A DNA stretch of 64,000 bases from Collinsella sp. (GTDB lineage: Bacteria; Actinomycetota; Coriobacteriia; Coriobacteriales; Coriobacteriaceae): NCBI GenBank assembly GCA_019414345.1, contig DXMF01000002.1, forward strand, positions 10,935-74,934, read 5' to 3'. A program made the translations under genes and the position numbers. A model generated the notes under the pieces. It saw only the letters and a program-made list of their open reading frames with translations, was not told the origin of the DNA and did no database searches. Of the stretch, positions 28,808 to 40,572 are shown piece by piece; position 1 is the stretch's first letter; each line of letters begins with the position of its first letter.

Positions 28808-31108
28808 TTACTCGGCAGCGGTCTTGAACTTGTTGTAGTTGATCAGGCAGCCGGCCTTGACGATAGCGCGCTCCTCTGCCGTCATATCGGCAATGTAGAG
28901 CTCAATCCGCTCAACCGTGCCGTCGGCGCGCACCACGTAGGCGGCGATGTCCTTCAGGTCGCCATCGAGCGCGGCGCGGATGCCCGGCACAAAGACGTAG
29001 TCGCCCACCTCAAAGTTGGGCTCGGCCTCCATCTGGAAGGGCACCATGCCCCAGTTCATCACGTTGGAGCGATAACGCTTGGTGGCGTACTCGTGAACGA
29101 TGTTGGCCAGACCGCCGATCACGCGCTGGCAGCTCGCGGCCTGCTCGCGGGCGGAACCGTCACCGGGCTTCTTGGCGTAGAGCATAGAACCGTACTCGGT
29201 CGCCTTGGCATCGGCCGCGACGCCAGCGCCGGCCAGTGCCTCAAACACGCCCGCAAGCTCGGTGTCGAGCGCCGTCAGGTCGCCTGCCGCCTCGCCGGCA
29301 ACGCGGCGCTTCTCCACGGCGTCGACCTCCTTGGAACGGCCCACATAGGCCGGATCGCGGCGGCTGAGCGTAAACTCGGCCAGGCCCAGCGGGTTAGAGC
29401 GGAAGGAACTCGTCTCGCCCGAAGGAATGAGCTCGTCGGTCGTAGTGACCGGGTCCATGATCTTGGAGCACACCTTGAGCAGGATGTCGTCGCCGAGGGG
29501 CTCCATCGCGGGCCACGGCTTGATGTTGGGGCCTTCGACCAGCTCGTCGGCAGGCTCGGCCTTGCCAAAGCCCCAGTACACGCGCTTTTTGTACGGCGCG
29601 TCGTCAAAGGTGTACTCGCAGGCCTCGTCCCAAGTCTCCTCGGGCAGGTCGGTCGCTGGCGTCAGGATGCCGCCGTTGGCAGCCGTCGCCGCAATGGAGC
29701 GGGCGTCCATCAGGGCCACGGCGCTCAGCTGGCCATTACCCGGCTTGGAACCCTCGCGGTTGGGGAAGTTGCGCGTGGTGTGGCGGATGGACAGGCCGTT
29801 GTTGGCAGGCGTGTCGCCGGCACCGAAACACGGGCCGCAGAACGCCGTGCGCACGATCGCGCCAGCCTCCATGAGATCGTAGATATAGCCGCGGCGCGTA
29901 AGCTCGAGCGCCACGGGCTGACTTGTGGGGTAGACCGACAGCGAGAACTCGCCGCAGCCGGTGTTGGCGCCCTTGAGCACGCGGGCAGCCTGGACCACGG
30001 AGTCGTAGTTGCCGCCCGAGCAGCCGGCGATAACGCCCTGTTGCACGTGCAGCTTGCCGTCGACAATCTTGTCGAGCAGGCTAAAGTGCGTCTTGCCCTC
30101 GCCGATCTTGGCGGCCTCAAGCTCCACCTCGTGAAGGATGTCCTCGAGGTTTTCGTTGAGCTCGTCGATCTCAAAGCCGTTGGAGGGATGGAATGGCAGC
30201 GCGATCATGGGCTTGATGCTCGACAGGTCGACCTCGACGCAGCCGTCGTAGTAGGCGACATCGGCGGGCTTGAGCTCGCGGTAGTCGTCCCCGCGGCCGT
30301 GCATGGTCAAAAACGCGTGCGTGTCCTCATCGGTGGCCCAGATGCTCGACAGGCAGGTGGTCTCGGTGGTCATGACGTCGACGCCGTTGCGGTAGTCGGT
30401 CGTCATGCTCGCGATGCCGGGGCCCACGAACTCCATGACCTTGTTCTTGACGTAGCCCTTGGCAAAGACGGCGCGGATGATGGCGAGCGCCACGTCGTGC
30501 GGGCCGACGCCGGGACGCGGGGCGCCCGTGAGGTAGATGGCGACAACGCCGGGATAGGCAACATCGTAGGTGTCACGCAGCAGCTGCTTGGCCAACTCGC
30601 CGCCGCCCTCGCCCACGGCCATGGTGCCCAGGGCGCCGTAGCGGGTGTGCGAGTCGGAGCCCAAGATCATCTTGCCGCAACCGGCGAAGTTCTCACGCAT
30701 AAAGGAGTGGATGACGGCGATGTGCGGCGGGACGAAAATGCCGCCGTACTTCTTGGCAGCCGAGAGACCAAAGACGTGGTCGTCCTCGTTGATGGTGCCG
30801 CCCACGGCGCACAGCGAGTTGTGGCAGTTGGTGAGCACGTAGGGCAGCGGGAACTGCTCCATGCCCGAGGCGCGCGCCGTCTGGATGATGCCGACAAAGG
30901 TGATGTCATGGCTCGCCATGGCGTCGAAGCGAATCTTGAGCGCCTCGGGATCTCCAGACGTATTGTGTGCCTGGAGGATCGAATACGCGATGGTGCCGCG
31001 CTTGGCGTCCTCAGGCGTCTGCGTAATGCCGCGCTCGGCAGCCTCGGCCGCAGGCACGACCTCGCTGCCGCCGCGCAGGTAGATGCCGTCCTCGTACAGC
31101 TTAACCAT
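28808..31108 (-). CDS. Aconitase-family hydratase (YbhJ-like)
   Basis: A 766-residue protein of the aconitase/isopropylmalate isomerase superfamily. Cluster and substrate motifs include [31 protein letters not shown] and [11 protein letters not shown], and a C-terminal swivel-type region with [14 protein letters not shown]. The length and motifs resemble E. coli YbhJ, whose substrate is not established, rather than housekeeping aconitase. Start 31108 follows GGGAG. It stands alone. A role in the TCA cycle should not be assumed. Confidence 0.85.
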   Translation of the reverse strand: MVKLYEDGIYLRGGSEVVPAAEAAERGITQTPEDAKRGTIAYSILQAHNTSGDPEALKIRFDAMASHDITFVGIIQTARASGMEQFPLPYVLTNCHNSLCAVGGTINEDDHVFGLSAAKKYGGIFVPPHIAVIHSFMRENFAGCGKMILGSDSHTRYGALGTMAVGEGGGELAKQLLRDTYDVAYPGVVAIYLTGAPRPGVGPHDVALAIIRAVFAKGYVKNKVMEFVGPGIASMTTDYRNGVDVMTTETTCLSSIWATDEDTHAFLTMHGRGDDYRELKPADVAYYDGCVEVDLSSIKPMIALPFHPSNGFEIDELNENLEDILHEVELEAAKIGEGKTHFSLLDKIVDGKLHVQQGVIAGCSGGNYDSVVQAARVLKGANTGCGEFSLSVYPTSQPVALELTRRGYIYDLMEAGAIVRTAFCGPCFGAGDTPANNGLSIRHTTRNFPNREGSKPGNGQLSAVALMDARSIAATAANGGILTPATDLPEETWDEACEYTFDDAPYKKRVYWGFGKAEPADELVEGPNIKPWPAMEPLGDDILLKVCSKIMDPVTTTDELIPSGETSSFRSNPLGLAEFTLSRRDPAYVGRSKEVDAVEKRRVAGEAAGDLTALDTELAGVFEALAGAGVAADAKATEYGSMLYAKKPGDGSAREQAASCQRVIGGLANIVHEYATKRYRSNVMNWGMVPFQMEAEPNFEVGDYVFVPGIRAALDGDLKDIAAYVVRADGTVERIELYIADMTAEERAIVKAGCLINYNKFKTAAE

Positions 31109-31273
31109 ACTGTCTCCCACTCTGCCCAAAACGATTTGGGCGCATAGCATACATTCGTTCAATATCGTGCCATAGAACGGTTGCGAGTGGGTTACGAATC
31201 TGCACGTTCACTTTATCTCAGTAAAGCAAAGAACGAGTTGGGTGCCGGGGGCAGACTTAGACGCCGAAATGAC

Positions 31274-31378
31274 GAGAGTGGATAATCTCCCACTTTGAGC
31301 CTGTATAAAGGCCAAAAACGGGAGATTATCCACTCTCATTTTGGGGCACTCATTTAAGTCTGTCCCCAATGAGTGCCC
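31274..31378. repeat. Palindromic repeats B1 and A5 downstream of hspR
   Basis: B1 (31274-31337) has perfect 18-bp arms (GAGAGTGGATAATCTCCC) around a 28-nt loop containing TTTGAGCC and GGCCAAAA. A5 (31344-31378) has arms GGGCACTCATT/AATGAGTGCCC around TAAGTCTGTCCCC. A5 lies 16 bp after the hspR stop. The B+A pairing recurs at 54563-54690. No gene is visible in 31109-31394. Confidence 0.8.
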
Positions 31379-31394
31379 GGCAGCGCCGGCGGAA

Positions 31395-31811
31395 CTATAC
31401 GTCGCCACCCGTACCTAGCAGCTTGCGCATAACTTGCTCGGGGTTGACTGAGCCATCGCGCGGGGCCAGGGCGGTGATCTTCTTTTGCATCTTATACTCG
31501 TGCAGCTCGTCCTCGAGCTGGCGCACGCGGGCGCGGAGCTTTTCGTTCTCGCGCTCGCGCTCCTCGGCACGCTCCTTCATATCGAGGATGCGCACCACGC
31601 CGGCAAGGTTGATGCCCTCGTCGGTCAGCTGGTTGATGAGCTCCAAGCGCTCGATATCGGCACGCGAGTACAGGCGCGTGTTGCCGCCCGAGCGCTGGGG
31701 ATTCACCAGGCCCTTGGACTCGTAGACGCGCAGAGTCTGCGGATGCATGCCGGTCAGCTCGGCCGCCACGCTGATCATGTACAGCGGTTTATTCCTATTG
31801 TCCTCGGCCAT
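31395..31811 (-). CDS. hspR: Heat-shock repressor HspR (MerR family)
   Basis: A 138-residue MerR-family regulator. The N-terminal winged helix has MISVAAELTGMHPQTLRVYESKGLV split over residues 12-36 and the wing with RSGGNTRLYS. A coiled-coil (about 75-110) follows. It ends the dnaK-grpE-dnaJ operon, the usual place of HspR in actinobacteria, where it represses dnaK and clpB using DnaK as co-repressor. A shared palindrome before dnaK and clpB fits that role. Confidence 0.95.
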   Translation of the reverse strand: MAEDNRNKPLYMISVAAELTGMHPQTLRVYESKGLVNPQRSGGNTRLYSRADIERLELINQLTDEGINLAGVVRILDMKERAEERERENEKLRARVRQLEDELHEYKMQKKITALAPRDGSVNPEQVMRKLLGTGGDV

Positions 31812-31883
31812 GCTACCTGATCCCTTTCCGTCTCGTTATCGTCCATCATAAGCCCGCGGGCGCGGGTGTGCGCCACGACCGCC

Positions 31884-32849
31884 CTAGTACGTCGCCTTGT
31901 AACGGTTGACCTTCTCGCGATAATCGCGCGTGTCGGCCTCGCGCAGCTTGGTCATGGCATCGCGCTCGTCATCGGATAGGTTCGTGGGGACCTGCACCTT
32001 GATCTCGACGAGCAGCGCGCCTGTGCGGCCACGGTGCTTAACGTCGGGCGCGCCCATCTCCTTAAAGCGGAACTTCTTGCCCGTCTGGGTACCCGCGGGC
32101 ACCTTCAGACGAACCGTCGCACCGCCGGGCGTCGGTACGTCCACCGTGCAGCCGAGCGCCGCCTCGTAGACCGAGACCGGTACCTCCATGGTCACGTCGG
32201 CACCCTTGCGCTTAAACAGCGGATGCTCCTCCACATGCGTGGTCACGACCAGGTCGCCACGCTCGCCTCCGGCAACGCCGTACTCGCCACGGCGTTTGTA
32301 ACGCAGCTTGCCGCCGTCGACCGCGCCCGCGGGCACCGAGACCGTAATGGTCTGCTGCTCGCCCGTCGAGGGAATGCGGTAGGTGACCTTGTGCGTCACA
32401 CCGCGAAACGCGTCCTCGGCCGTCACATCGACGGTCAGCGACAGGTCGCCGCCCTTGCGAGCGCGGCTGCGACCCGCGCCGGCACCGGCAGCGCCCGCAG
32501 CCCCGGCAAAGCCCGAGCCCCAATCGCTGCCCCAGGCGCCGTTGCCGCTAAAGATGCTGTCGAAGATGTCGCCCCAGCCGCTGGCGCCCGCGCCGGCACC
32601 GTAGCCGCCGCCATACGCGCCGCCCGCGCCCGGCATGCCGCCGAACATGAGCATCTGGTCGTACTCTTTGCGCTTCTTCTCGTCCGAAAGCGTCTCGTAG
32701 GCCTCGCTGATCTCCTTGAACTTGGCCTCGTCGCCGCCGGCATCGGGGTGATATTTTTGCGCGAGCTTGCGAAACGCGCTCTTGATCTCTTTGTCGGAGG
32801 CGCTCTTGGATACGCCCAGGATGTCATAGAAGGTTTTGCCTGCAGCCAT
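31884..32849 (-). CDS. dnaJ: DnaJ-family co-chaperone, type II (no zinc finger)
   Basis: A 321-residue J-protein. J domain at 5-70 with HPD (KYHPDAGGD), a Gly/Ala-rich region (75-130), and the DnaJ C-terminal substrate domains. The CxxCxGxG zinc repeats of classical DnaJ are absent, so it is of the CbpA/DnaJ2 type. It stimulates DnaK ATPase. RBS AGGAGAGGAG. It lies between grpE and hspR; actinobacterial operons usually carry a zinc-finger DnaJ1 here. Confidence 0.93.
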   Translation of the reverse strand: MAAGKTFYDILGVSKSASDKEIKSAFRKLAQKYHPDAGGDEAKFKEISEAYETLSDEKKRKEYDQMLMFGGMPGAGGAYGGGYGAGAGASGWGDIFDSIFSGNGAWGSDWGSGFAGAAGAAGAGAGRSRARKGGDLSLTVDVTAEDAFRGVTHKVTYRIPSTGEQQTITVSVPAGAVDGGKLRYKRRGEYGVAGGERGDLVVTTHVEEHPLFKRKGADVTMEVPVSVYEAALGCTVDVPTPGGATVRLKVPAGTQTGKKFRFKEMGAPDVKHRGRTGALLVEIKVQVPTNLSDDERDAMTKLREADTRDYREKVNRYKATY

Positions 32850-32922
32850 CGTAGCTCCTCTCCTGTTACGTCCGCCGCCCCTGCGGACGGCGGCTCATGC
32901 TGTCATATGGCACTTGGCCAGA

Positions 32923-32952
32923 AAGGGCCCCGGGTGTTGCCCCGGGGCCCTT
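32923..32952 (-). terminator. Hairpin inside the dnaK operon, between grpE and dnaJ
   Basis: Perfect 12-bp GC stem (AAGGGCCCCGGG and complement) 5 bp after the grpE stop, followed on the minus strand by TTTCTGG. It may reduce read-through into dnaJ-hspR or protect the dnaK-grpE message. Confidence 0.55.
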
Positions 32953-32957
32953 CTCAA

Positions 32958-33800
32958 TTACTCCTCGGTGCTCTCGGCCGTATCGGCCGTAGCATCCTCG
33001 GGCGCCGCTTCGGGCTCCGGTGCGGGGCGCTTCTCGCCACCGTAGGTCACCGTCACCATCGCGGAACGCAGAATGCGGTCCGCCATGCGGTAGCCCTTCT
33101 GGTACACGTCGTTGACGGTCTCGTCGTACTGCGACGCGTCCTCGACGCGACCCACGGCCTGGTGCTCGAGCGGATCGAACGCCTCGCCCTTGGGGTCGAT
33201 GGGCTCAACGCCCTCGTGCGCAAACACATCGAGCAGCTTGGCATGCACCGCGTCGACGCCGTCGACGAACTGCTTAAAGTCGTCGGCAAGTTCCTGGCTA
33301 CGGGCATGGTCGATCGCACGCTCGATATCGTCAACCACCGGCAGCAGCGCAGTAACGAGCTTCTCGGTCGCGCGCTCGCGCTCGGCGATGCGCTCGTTGG
33401 CGGTGCGGCGACGGAAGTTCTCCCAGTCGGCCTGCAGACGGGCGGTGCGCTCGGTGGCGTCCTTCGCCTTGTCCTCGGCGGCCTTCTGGGCCTCTGCCGC
33501 AGCATCGAGCTCATTGCGCACGTCGGCAAGCTCCTTTTGGGCCTGCTCGAACTTAAGCTTAAAGTCGTTGTCGGCGGCTTCCTCACCGGCGCGGATAGCG
33601 GCTTCCACCATCTCGTCCTCGGTCATCGTCGCCTCCTTGTTGGAATCCTCTACCTGGTTCTCGGCAGCCTCGGCGGCCTCGGCCTCGTTGGCCTCGGTAT
33701 CGTCGACGGCTTCTACGGGAATCTTCACGTCCTTCTCCTCAGAGTCAACGGGGGCGGCGCCAGCGGCAGCCGCCTCCGTGCGAGCTTTACGGGCGGACAT
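32958..33800 (-). CDS. grpE: Nucleotide exchange factor GrpE
   Basis: A 280-residue GrpE with a long acidic N-terminal extension (about 60 residues, Glu/Ala rich), a coiled coil (about 75-150) and the C-terminal beta domain with MADRILRSAMVTVTYG. GrpE promotes ADP release from DnaK. It starts 2 bp after the dnaK stop. ATG 33800 has only a weak GAGG upstream, so coupling to dnaK translation is likely. A C-terminal acidic tail is also present. Confidence 0.94.
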   Translation of the reverse strand: MSARKARTEAAAAGAAPVDSEEKDVKIPVEAVDDTEANEAEAAEAAENQVEDSNKEATMTEDEMVEAAIRAGEEAADNDFKLKFEQAQKELADVRNELDAAAEAQKAAEDKAKDATERTARLQADWENFRRRTANERIAERERATEKLVTALLPVVDDIERAIDHARSQELADDFKQFVDGVDAVHAKLLDVFAHEGVEPIDPKGEAFDPLEHQAVGRVEDASQYDETVNDVYQKGYRMADRILRSAMVTVTYGGEKRPAPEPEAAPEDATADTAESTEE

Positions 33801-33802
33801 GA

Positions 33803-35695
<1,893 letters not shown>

Positions 35696-35805
35696 TAGAA
35701 ATTCCCTCTCTCTTGTGCGTTTGCACCGACTCGGCGGTCTGCCGCGCGGTGTTTCGGCTTGTCTTTCAGGATGTAGTGTATCCCCTTATGGGCCGGAATA
35801 TACAA

Positions 35806-35832
35806 AATCTAAGTCAATTCATATAAGATTTC
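35806..35832 (-). promoter_or_regulatory. Heat-shock operator upstream of dnaK
   Basis: AAATCTAAGTC-N6-ATATAAGATTT, the same element as before clpB at 26563-26590. On the minus strand TTGACT and TATATT lie nearby, so the operator overlaps a probable promoter. The rest of the gap 35696-36239 holds one family R palindrome and the ferredoxin promoter. Confidence 0.65.
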
Positions 35833-35969
35833 TTATTGCTGAGAGTTTAGGTTCACAAATGCGCAGGTAGACGCACTGATTGAGTTCTCGGCAAATCTAT
35901 TGAGATCTATGTAAAGATGACTGAAGTTTAGGTCCGGAGCCGCACGGAGTGGTCTTTGGGCGACCCCGA

Positions 35970-36015
35970 GGAAAGCGCAACCCGTTTCGAGCATCGATTC
36001 CGGGACACGCTTTCC
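35970..36015. repeat. GGAAA...TTTCC stem-loop (family R, copy 4)
   Basis: Stem GGAAAGCG..CCCG / CGGG..CGCTTTCC with loop TTTCGAGCATCGATT. It is a single copy in the gap between dnaK and the ferredoxin gene. Confidence 0.7.
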
Positions 36016-36150
36016 AAAAGCGCGCTCAATCGCTCAATATTTCAAGTCACCTTTAGCTAACATTTGCGCAGCTCAACGGCCCCACCTGCACGTTTTTTAG
36101 TAAACCTTGGCATACTCGGCGAACGGTATGAAGATGCCGGCCAGAGGGTA

Positions 36151-36178
36151 TTGCAAACGGTCGCTCCCGTGGTATGTT
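36151..36178 (+). promoter_or_regulatory. Probable ferredoxin promoter
   Basis: TTGCAA (36151-36156) and TATGTT (36173-36178) with a 16-bp spacer, 62 bp upstream of the ferredoxin start. Confidence 0.45.
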
Positions 36179-36239
36179 TTTGCCCGAATCAAACCGGCGC
36201 GCATCGTCTGTAGCGTCGGTCAACAGAGAGGAAACTACC

Positions 36240-36425
36240 ATGGCTCATCCCGTAATTGATGCCGACGAGTGCATCGCTTGTGGCGTTTGCGTCGACACCT
36301 GCCCCGCTGGCGTTCTGGAGCTCCAGGACGTCGCCACCGTCGCTGACGAGGACTCCTGCGTCGCCTGTGGCGCTTGCCAGGACGCTTGCCCCGCTGGCGC
36401 GATCACCGAGATCGTCGAGGAGTAA
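36240..36425 (+). CDS. 2[4Fe-4S] ferredoxin
   Basis: A 61-residue clostridial-type ferredoxin with two CxxCxxCxxxCP motifs: CIACGVCVDTCP and CVACGACQDACP. It carries low-potential electrons for pyruvate:ferredoxin oxidoreductase, hydrogenase and similar enzymes. Start ATG 36240 follows AGAGAGGAAA; the upstream frame is not conserved. It is monocistronic, with its own promoter and terminator. The large Fe-S oxidoreductase at 10.7 kb is a conceivable partner. Confidence 0.95.
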   Translation: MAHPVIDADECIACGVCVDTCPAGVLELQDVATVADEDSCVACGACQDACPAGAITEIVEE

Positions 36426-36464
36426 CAACTCCCCACTTGCACACTCAAAAGTACACCGCGCACA

Positions 36465-36506
36465 AAAAGGAGGCCTCCGCATCGCCGCGGAGGCCTCCTT
36501 TTCTTT
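36465..36506 (+). terminator. Intrinsic terminator after the ferredoxin gene
   Basis: 16-bp perfect stem (AAAAGGAGGCCTCCGC and complement) around a 6-nt loop, followed by CTTTG. It begins 40 bp after the stop codon. Confidence 0.9.
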
Positions 36507-36547
36507 GTATGGGCAGCTAATATGGCACCGCCGCCGGTTAAACTCGC

Positions 36548-36663
36548 GCCAGCGAAAACGCCCCATTTGAGGCAAGGTGGCTTGAAAGAGGAGGGAAGCG
36601 TACTTTGGTACGCGACCGACGATTGAAGGCCAGATTGCCCAAATGGGGCGTTTGCAGCGTCGG
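36548..36663 (-). ncRNA. Candidate structured RNA-like element directly after niaR
   Basis: Read on the minus strand it starts one base pair past the niaR stop region: head GACGCTGC, P1 AACGCCCCATTTG pairing perfectly (13 bp; 36557-36569 with 36640-36652), constant block ATCTGGCCTTCAATCGTCGG, P2 GCGTAC-CAAA-GTACGC, constant block CCTCCTCTTTCAAGCC, tail TCGCTGGC. The constant blocks match the copy at 10542-10685; both stems differ yet remain complementary. No T tract follows P2, so it is not a plain terminator. Confidence 0.6.
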
Positions 36664-37209
36664 CTAAGAGAGATCGTCTTCGTAGGGCATCAGATCCGCC
36701 AGATAGCCCTTTTCCTTGAGTATGGTCTCGATCTCGTCGAGGGTCTGCTCATCCTCTGCCGCAATGCGATGGAAGTGGTAGCCGCTCGTCACCGTCAGCA
36801 GCGGGAAGCTCTTGCCGCTGGCAATGCCCTCAAGATAGCGCTCGATATCGCGACGGTTGCGAATGTCCAGATCGGCTGTGATCTTGCCATACACGCGATG
36901 GTTGACGATTACATTGAGCACGGCACCACCCGCGTCGACGATGCTCGTGAGCTCATCGCCTGCCTGCTCCACGCTGTGGCGAACCTTGACCAAGCGCGTG
37001 GGCACGGCGGGGCTGCTGGGGGCCTCCTGCAGCACATAACCACGGTTGGTCGCCACGATATCGTGCCCATCGGCACGTAACAGGGCAATATCCTGAACCA
37101 CGACCTGACGGCTCACGCTAACCTCGCGGGCAAGCGCGCTGCCCGATACGGGCTCCGTGGCTCCCTCGAGCACGGCCATGATGGCACGGCGACGCTCGCG
37201 GGCGTCCAT
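36664..37209 (-). CDS. niaR: NAD biosynthesis repressor NiaR (HTH + 3H domain)
   Basis: A 181-residue regulator with an N-terminal helix-turn-helix (residues 5-60; VSRQVVVQDIALLRADGHDI) and a C-terminal 3H domain that binds nicotinic acid using conserved histidines (RHSVEQ, VNHRVYG, YHFHRI). The family represses NAD synthesis and niacin uptake when niacin is available. Its start overlaps the nadC stop by 1 bp, so it is the last gene of nadA-nadB-nadC-niaR and probably regulates its own operon. Confidence 0.92.
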   Translation of the reverse strand: MDARERRRAIMAVLEGATEPVSGSALAREVSVSRQVVVQDIALLRADGHDIVATNRGYVLQEAPSSPAVPTRLVKVRHSVEQAGDELTSIVDAGGAVLNVIVNHRVYGKITADLDIRNRRDIERYLEGIASGKSFPLLTVTSGYHFHRIAAEDEQTLDEIETILKEKGYLADLMPYEDDLS

Positions 37210-38069
37210 TATTTACCGTCCAACAGACGCAGGTGCTTAAGCGAGAGGTCGAGGATCGGCGCGGAGTGCGTCAGGGCGCCCGAGCTAATGTAGTCGACGC
37301 CCAGATCAGCCAGGGCGCGGATATTGCTGGCATCCACGTTGCCCGAGCACTCGGTCTTGGCGCGGCCGGCGATAAGCTCAATCGCGGCAGCCATGTCGTC
37401 GTGAGTCATGTTGTCGAACATGATGATATCGGCGCCGGCTTCCACGGCCTCGCACACCATGTCCAGGTTCTCGCACTCAATCTCGACCGTCGTGGTAAAC
37501 GACGCATGGGCGCGCGCCATCTCGATCGCGCGCGTCACGCCACCGGCGGCATCGATGTGGTTGTCCTTGAGCATGACGGCCGTCGACAGGTTGTAGCGGT
37601 GGTTGCTGCCGCCGCCGATCTCAACCGCCGCCTTCTCAAACACGCGCATGCCCGGCGTGGTCTTGCGTGTGTCGACAAGCACGGTCTTGGTACCCTCGAG
37701 CGCCGCAGCCATTCTGTGCGTATAGGTAGCGATACCGCTCATACGCTGTAGATAGTTGAGCGCCACGCGCTCGCCCGAAAGCAGCACGCGCGCGTCGCCG
37801 CGCACCTGGCCCACGTGGTCGCCGGCGTGCACCTCGTCACCGTCGGCAACATCAAACAGCACCGAGCTCTGCGAATCCAGCAGCTCAAAGGTGCGAGCGA
37901 ACACGTCCAGGCCCGCGATGATGCCGTCGGCCTTGGCGATGAGCTCCACCGTGGCGGGACGCGCCGTGGGGCACACGCTCGCCGTGCTCACGTCCTCAAA
38001 CGTAATGTCCTCGCGCAGGGCCTGCAGAATCAGATCATCGACGACGAGTTTCATGGTAATGGGATTCAT
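37209..38069 (-). CDS. nadC: Nicotinate-nucleotide pyrophosphorylase (carboxylating), NadC
   Basis: A 286-residue quinolinate phosphoribosyltransferase making nicotinate mononucleotide from quinolinate and PRPP. Family motifs: LNYLQRMSGIAT, DTRKTTPGMR, GGGSNHRYNLS, IMFDNM and DYISSGALTHS. It lies 3 bp after nadB and overlaps niaR by 1 bp. Confidence 0.96.
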   Translation of the reverse strand: MNPITMKLVVDDLILQALREDITFEDVSTASVCPTARPATVELIAKADGIIAGLDVFARTFELLDSQSSVLFDVADGDEVHAGDHVGQVRGDARVLLSGERVALNYLQRMSGIATYTHRMAAALEGTKTVLVDTRKTTPGMRVFEKAAVEIGGGSNHRYNLSTAVMLKDNHIDAAGGVTRAIEMARAHASFTTTVEIECENLDMVCEAVEAGADIIMFDNMTHDDMAAAIELIAGRAKTECSGNVDASNIRALADLGVDYISSGALTHSAPILDLSLKHLRLLDGK

Positions 38070-38072
38070 GGT

Positions 38073-39449
38073 CTACTCCTCCACGGCCTGCGTGCCGGCG
38101 GCACGGGCCAGATCATCGATTGCAAGGGTATCGGAACTCAAGGCGCGATGGCGTCCATCGAGCGCGGGCTCGCCTGCCTGTTCCACGGCCAGCGACTCGC
38201 CGGTGCGCATACGCCAAGCAGCGCGGCGACCCCAGACTAGGGACTCGAGCAGGCTGTTTGATGCAAGACGGTTCTTGCCGTGAACGCCGTTGCAGGCCGT
38301 CTCGCCCGCGGCATAGAGCTCGGGCATCGAGGTGCGACCGTCCTTGTCGACCCACACGCCGCCCATAAAGTAGTGCTGCGTGGGCGTAACGGGAATGGGC
38401 TCGTCCAGGATGTCGCGGCCGTCCTCCAGGCAGCGTGCGCGGATGTTGGCGAAGTGCCCGGTCACCACGTCGCGCTCGACGGGGGCAAAGCTCAGCCACT
38501 CGTGCTCGGTACCGTCCTGCTTCATCTGCTCGCGAATGGCCGCGGCGACCACATCGCGCGGCTGAAGCTCATCGGTAAAGCGCTCGCCGGCGGCGTTGAG
38601 CAAAATCGCGCCCTCGCCGCGGCAGCTCTCGCTGATCAGGAAGGTGCGGCCCGGCTGCGGCGAGAACAGCCCCGTGGGGTGAATCTGCACGTAGTCCAGG
38701 TGCTCCATCTTAATGCCATGCTCCTGAGCAATGTAGCAGGCATCGCCCGTGAGCTGCGGGTAGTTAGTCGAATGGTCGTATACGCCGCCGATACCGCCCG
38801 TAGCCCACAGCGTGTGGCGGGCATGGATCTTAAACGGCTCGCCGGCATGCACGCCCTCGGCGGCGTTTGCCAGCTCGTCGGCGGGACGAACCGAGTTGTC
38901 CTCGTCCACGGAAACGGCAACGACGCCGGTGCACACCGTGTCGCCATCACGCTCGCCCGTCAGGATGTCGGTCATGGCCACGTGCTCCAAAATCTGCACG
39001 TTATCCAGCTTGCGAACGGCCTGGAGCAGCTTGGTCGTGATCTCCTTGCCCGTAATGTCGGCATGGAAGGCAATACGCGGACGGCTGTGCGCGCCCTCGC
39101 GGGTAAAGTCGAGGCTGCCGTCGGCCTTGCGCTCAAAATCCACGCCTATCGCCAGCAGGTCGTTGATGACCGAGCGGCTCGAGCGAATCATGATGTCGAC
39201 GCTCTCGCGGCGGTTCTCGTAGTGGCCGGCGTGCATGGTGTCCTCAAAGAAGGCATCGTAGTCCGAGCCCTCGGGCAGCACGCAGATGCCGCCCTGCGCG
39301 AGCATCGAATCGCACTCGTCGACAGCGCCCTTGGAGAGCATGATCACGCGCGTGCTCGTCGGCAGATTGAGGGCCGCGTACAGGCCCGCCACGCCGCAAC
39401 CGGCAATGACAACGTCGCACTCCATATCGGGGTATTGTTTGGTTTCCAC
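38073..39449 (-). CDS. nadB: L-aspartate oxidase NadB
   Basis: A 458-residue FAD enzyme oxidising L-aspartate to iminoaspartate. N-terminal FAD fold VVIAGCGVAGLYAALNL; catalytic region GAHSRPRIAFHADITGKEI, and HPTGLF; C-terminal ENRLASNSLLESLVWGRR-like KNRLASNSLLESLVWG. The shorter than usual C-terminal helical domain is noteworthy. I use GTG 39449, preceded by AAGGGAGAGG; the open frame continues upstream into an unrelated hairpin. Second gene of the operon. Confidence 0.94.
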   Translation of the reverse strand: METKQYPDMECDVVIAGCGVAGLYAALNLPTSTRVIMLSKGAVDECDSMLAQGGICVLPEGSDYDAFFEDTMHAGHYENRRESVDIMIRSSRSVINDLLAIGVDFERKADGSLDFTREGAHSRPRIAFHADITGKEITTKLLQAVRKLDNVQILEHVAMTDILTGERDGDTVCTGVVAVSVDEDNSVRPADELANAAEGVHAGEPFKIHARHTLWATGGIGGVYDHSTNYPQLTGDACYIAQEHGIKMEHLDYVQIHPTGLFSPQPGRTFLISESCRGEGAILLNAAGERFTDELQPRDVVAAAIREQMKQDGTEHEWLSFAPVERDVVTGHFANIRARCLEDGRDILDEPIPVTPTQHYFMGGVWVDKDGRTSMPELYAAGETACNGVHGKNRLASNSLLESLVWGRRAAWRMRTGESLAVEQAGEPALDGRHRALSSDTLAIDDLARAAGTQAVEE

Positions 39450-39468
39450 AGGAATCCTCTCCCTTGTA

Positions 39469-39501
39469 ATGTGACATAAGGGACTGCCCCTCATGTCACA
39501 T
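39469..39501. repeat. Hairpin between nadA and nadB (GTCCCC-loop relative)
   Basis: Arms ATGTGACAT/ATGTCACAT around AAGGGACTGCCCCTC, occupying most of the 56-bp nadA-nadB gap. Loop and layout resemble families A and C. In an operon it could set relative expression. Confidence 0.6.
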
Positions 39502-39505
39502 CGTT

Positions 39506-40531
39506 CTAGCACGCCGCGTACTCGAGCATGCGGTCGAGCGTAAGTTTGGCCTGGTCGGCCGCCTCGTCCGACACGCCGATCTGTACCTCGCCCTCGCCCG
39601 TCTCCAGGCATCGCACGAGCTTTTCGAGTGTGATGAGATCCATGTTGACGCAGGTGGGCTGCACCGCGGGGAAATAGAACTTTTTGCCGGTGCCCTCGCA
39701 GCGGCGCTCGAGCTCGTAGAGCACGCCGCGGACCGTCACGATGATGAACTCACTCGCGTCCGAATCCTCGGCGTACTTGATGATGCCGGCGGTGGAGCCG
39801 ATGTAGTCGGCCTCGGCAAGGACGTCGGCCTTGCATTCGGGGTGCGCCAGCACGAGCGCGTCGGGATGCGCCTCCTGCGCATCGACGATCTGCTCGACGG
39901 TGATGATGTGATGGCGCGGGCAATAGCCATTGTTGAGGATGACGTGCTTTTGCGGCACCTGCTCGGCTACGAAGCGGCCCAGGTTTTGATCGGGGATGAA
40001 CAGGACGTGCTGCTGCGGCAGCTCGGACACGATCTTGACGGCGTTGGAGCTGGTGACGCACACGTCACTCCAGCTCTTGATCTCGACCGTCGAGTTGACG
40101 TAGCAGACCACGGCAAGGTCGTCGCCGTACTCGGCGCGCGCCGCATCGACCGTCTCGCGCTTGACCATGTGCGCCATGGGGCAGTCCGCGCCCGGCTCGG
40201 GCAGCAGCACGGTCTTGGTGGGGTTGAGCAGCTTGGCGCTCTCGCCCATAAACTCCACGCCGCACAGCACGATGGTCTGCTGCGGCAGGCTCTTGGCGAG
40301 CTTTGCCAGGTAGAAGCTGTCGCCGACGTAATCGGCAACGGCTTGGACCTCGGGCGCCACATAGTAGTGCGCCAAGATCACCGCGTCACGTTGGGTTTTT
40401 AGTTGCTGAATGGCCTCGACGAGCTCTGCGGGCACCAGTGCCGCGCGCTCCGTTGCCGTCGTTGCCGATGCTAGGCCGGCCGCGATATCGCGCGCAAGCT
40501 CCGACGCATCCATGTTCGCGCTCTGTGCCAT
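39506..40531 (-). CDS. nadA: Quinolinate synthase NadA
   Basis: A 341-residue [4Fe-4S] enzyme condensing iminoaspartate with dihydroxyacetone phosphate to quinolinate. Family motifs: ILAHYYVAPEVQAVADYVGDS, VLCGVEFMGE (cluster Cys), HPEC and PTCVNMDLITL (cluster Cys). Start ATG 40531 follows AGAGGGG. First gene of the NAD operon; a 19-bp perfect palindrome 42 bp upstream is a likely regulatory site. Confidence 0.95.
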   Translation of the reverse strand: MAQSANMDASELARDIAAGLASATTATERAALVPAELVEAIQQLKTQRDAVILAHYYVAPEVQAVADYVGDSFYLAKLAKSLPQQTIVLCGVEFMGESAKLLNPTKTVLLPEPGADCPMAHMVKRETVDAARAEYGDDLAVVCYVNSTVEIKSWSDVCVTSSNAVKIVSELPQQHVLFIPDQNLGRFVAEQVPQKHVILNNGYCPRHHIITVEQIVDAQEAHPDALVLAHPECKADVLAEADYIGSTAGIIKYAEDSDASEFIIVTVRGVLYELERRCEGTGKKFYFPAVQPTCVNMDLITLEKLVRCLETGEGEVQIGVSDEAADQAKLTLDRMLEYAAC

Positions 40532-40572
40532 CAAGGCCCCTCTCTTTTGGCGAATCTTGGGGCTTTAGTATG

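Noticed and set aside
29093..31147. 684-residue plus-strand open frame over the aconitase-family gene
   Set aside because: Shadow of the hydratase gene; no ribosome site and no recognisable domain.
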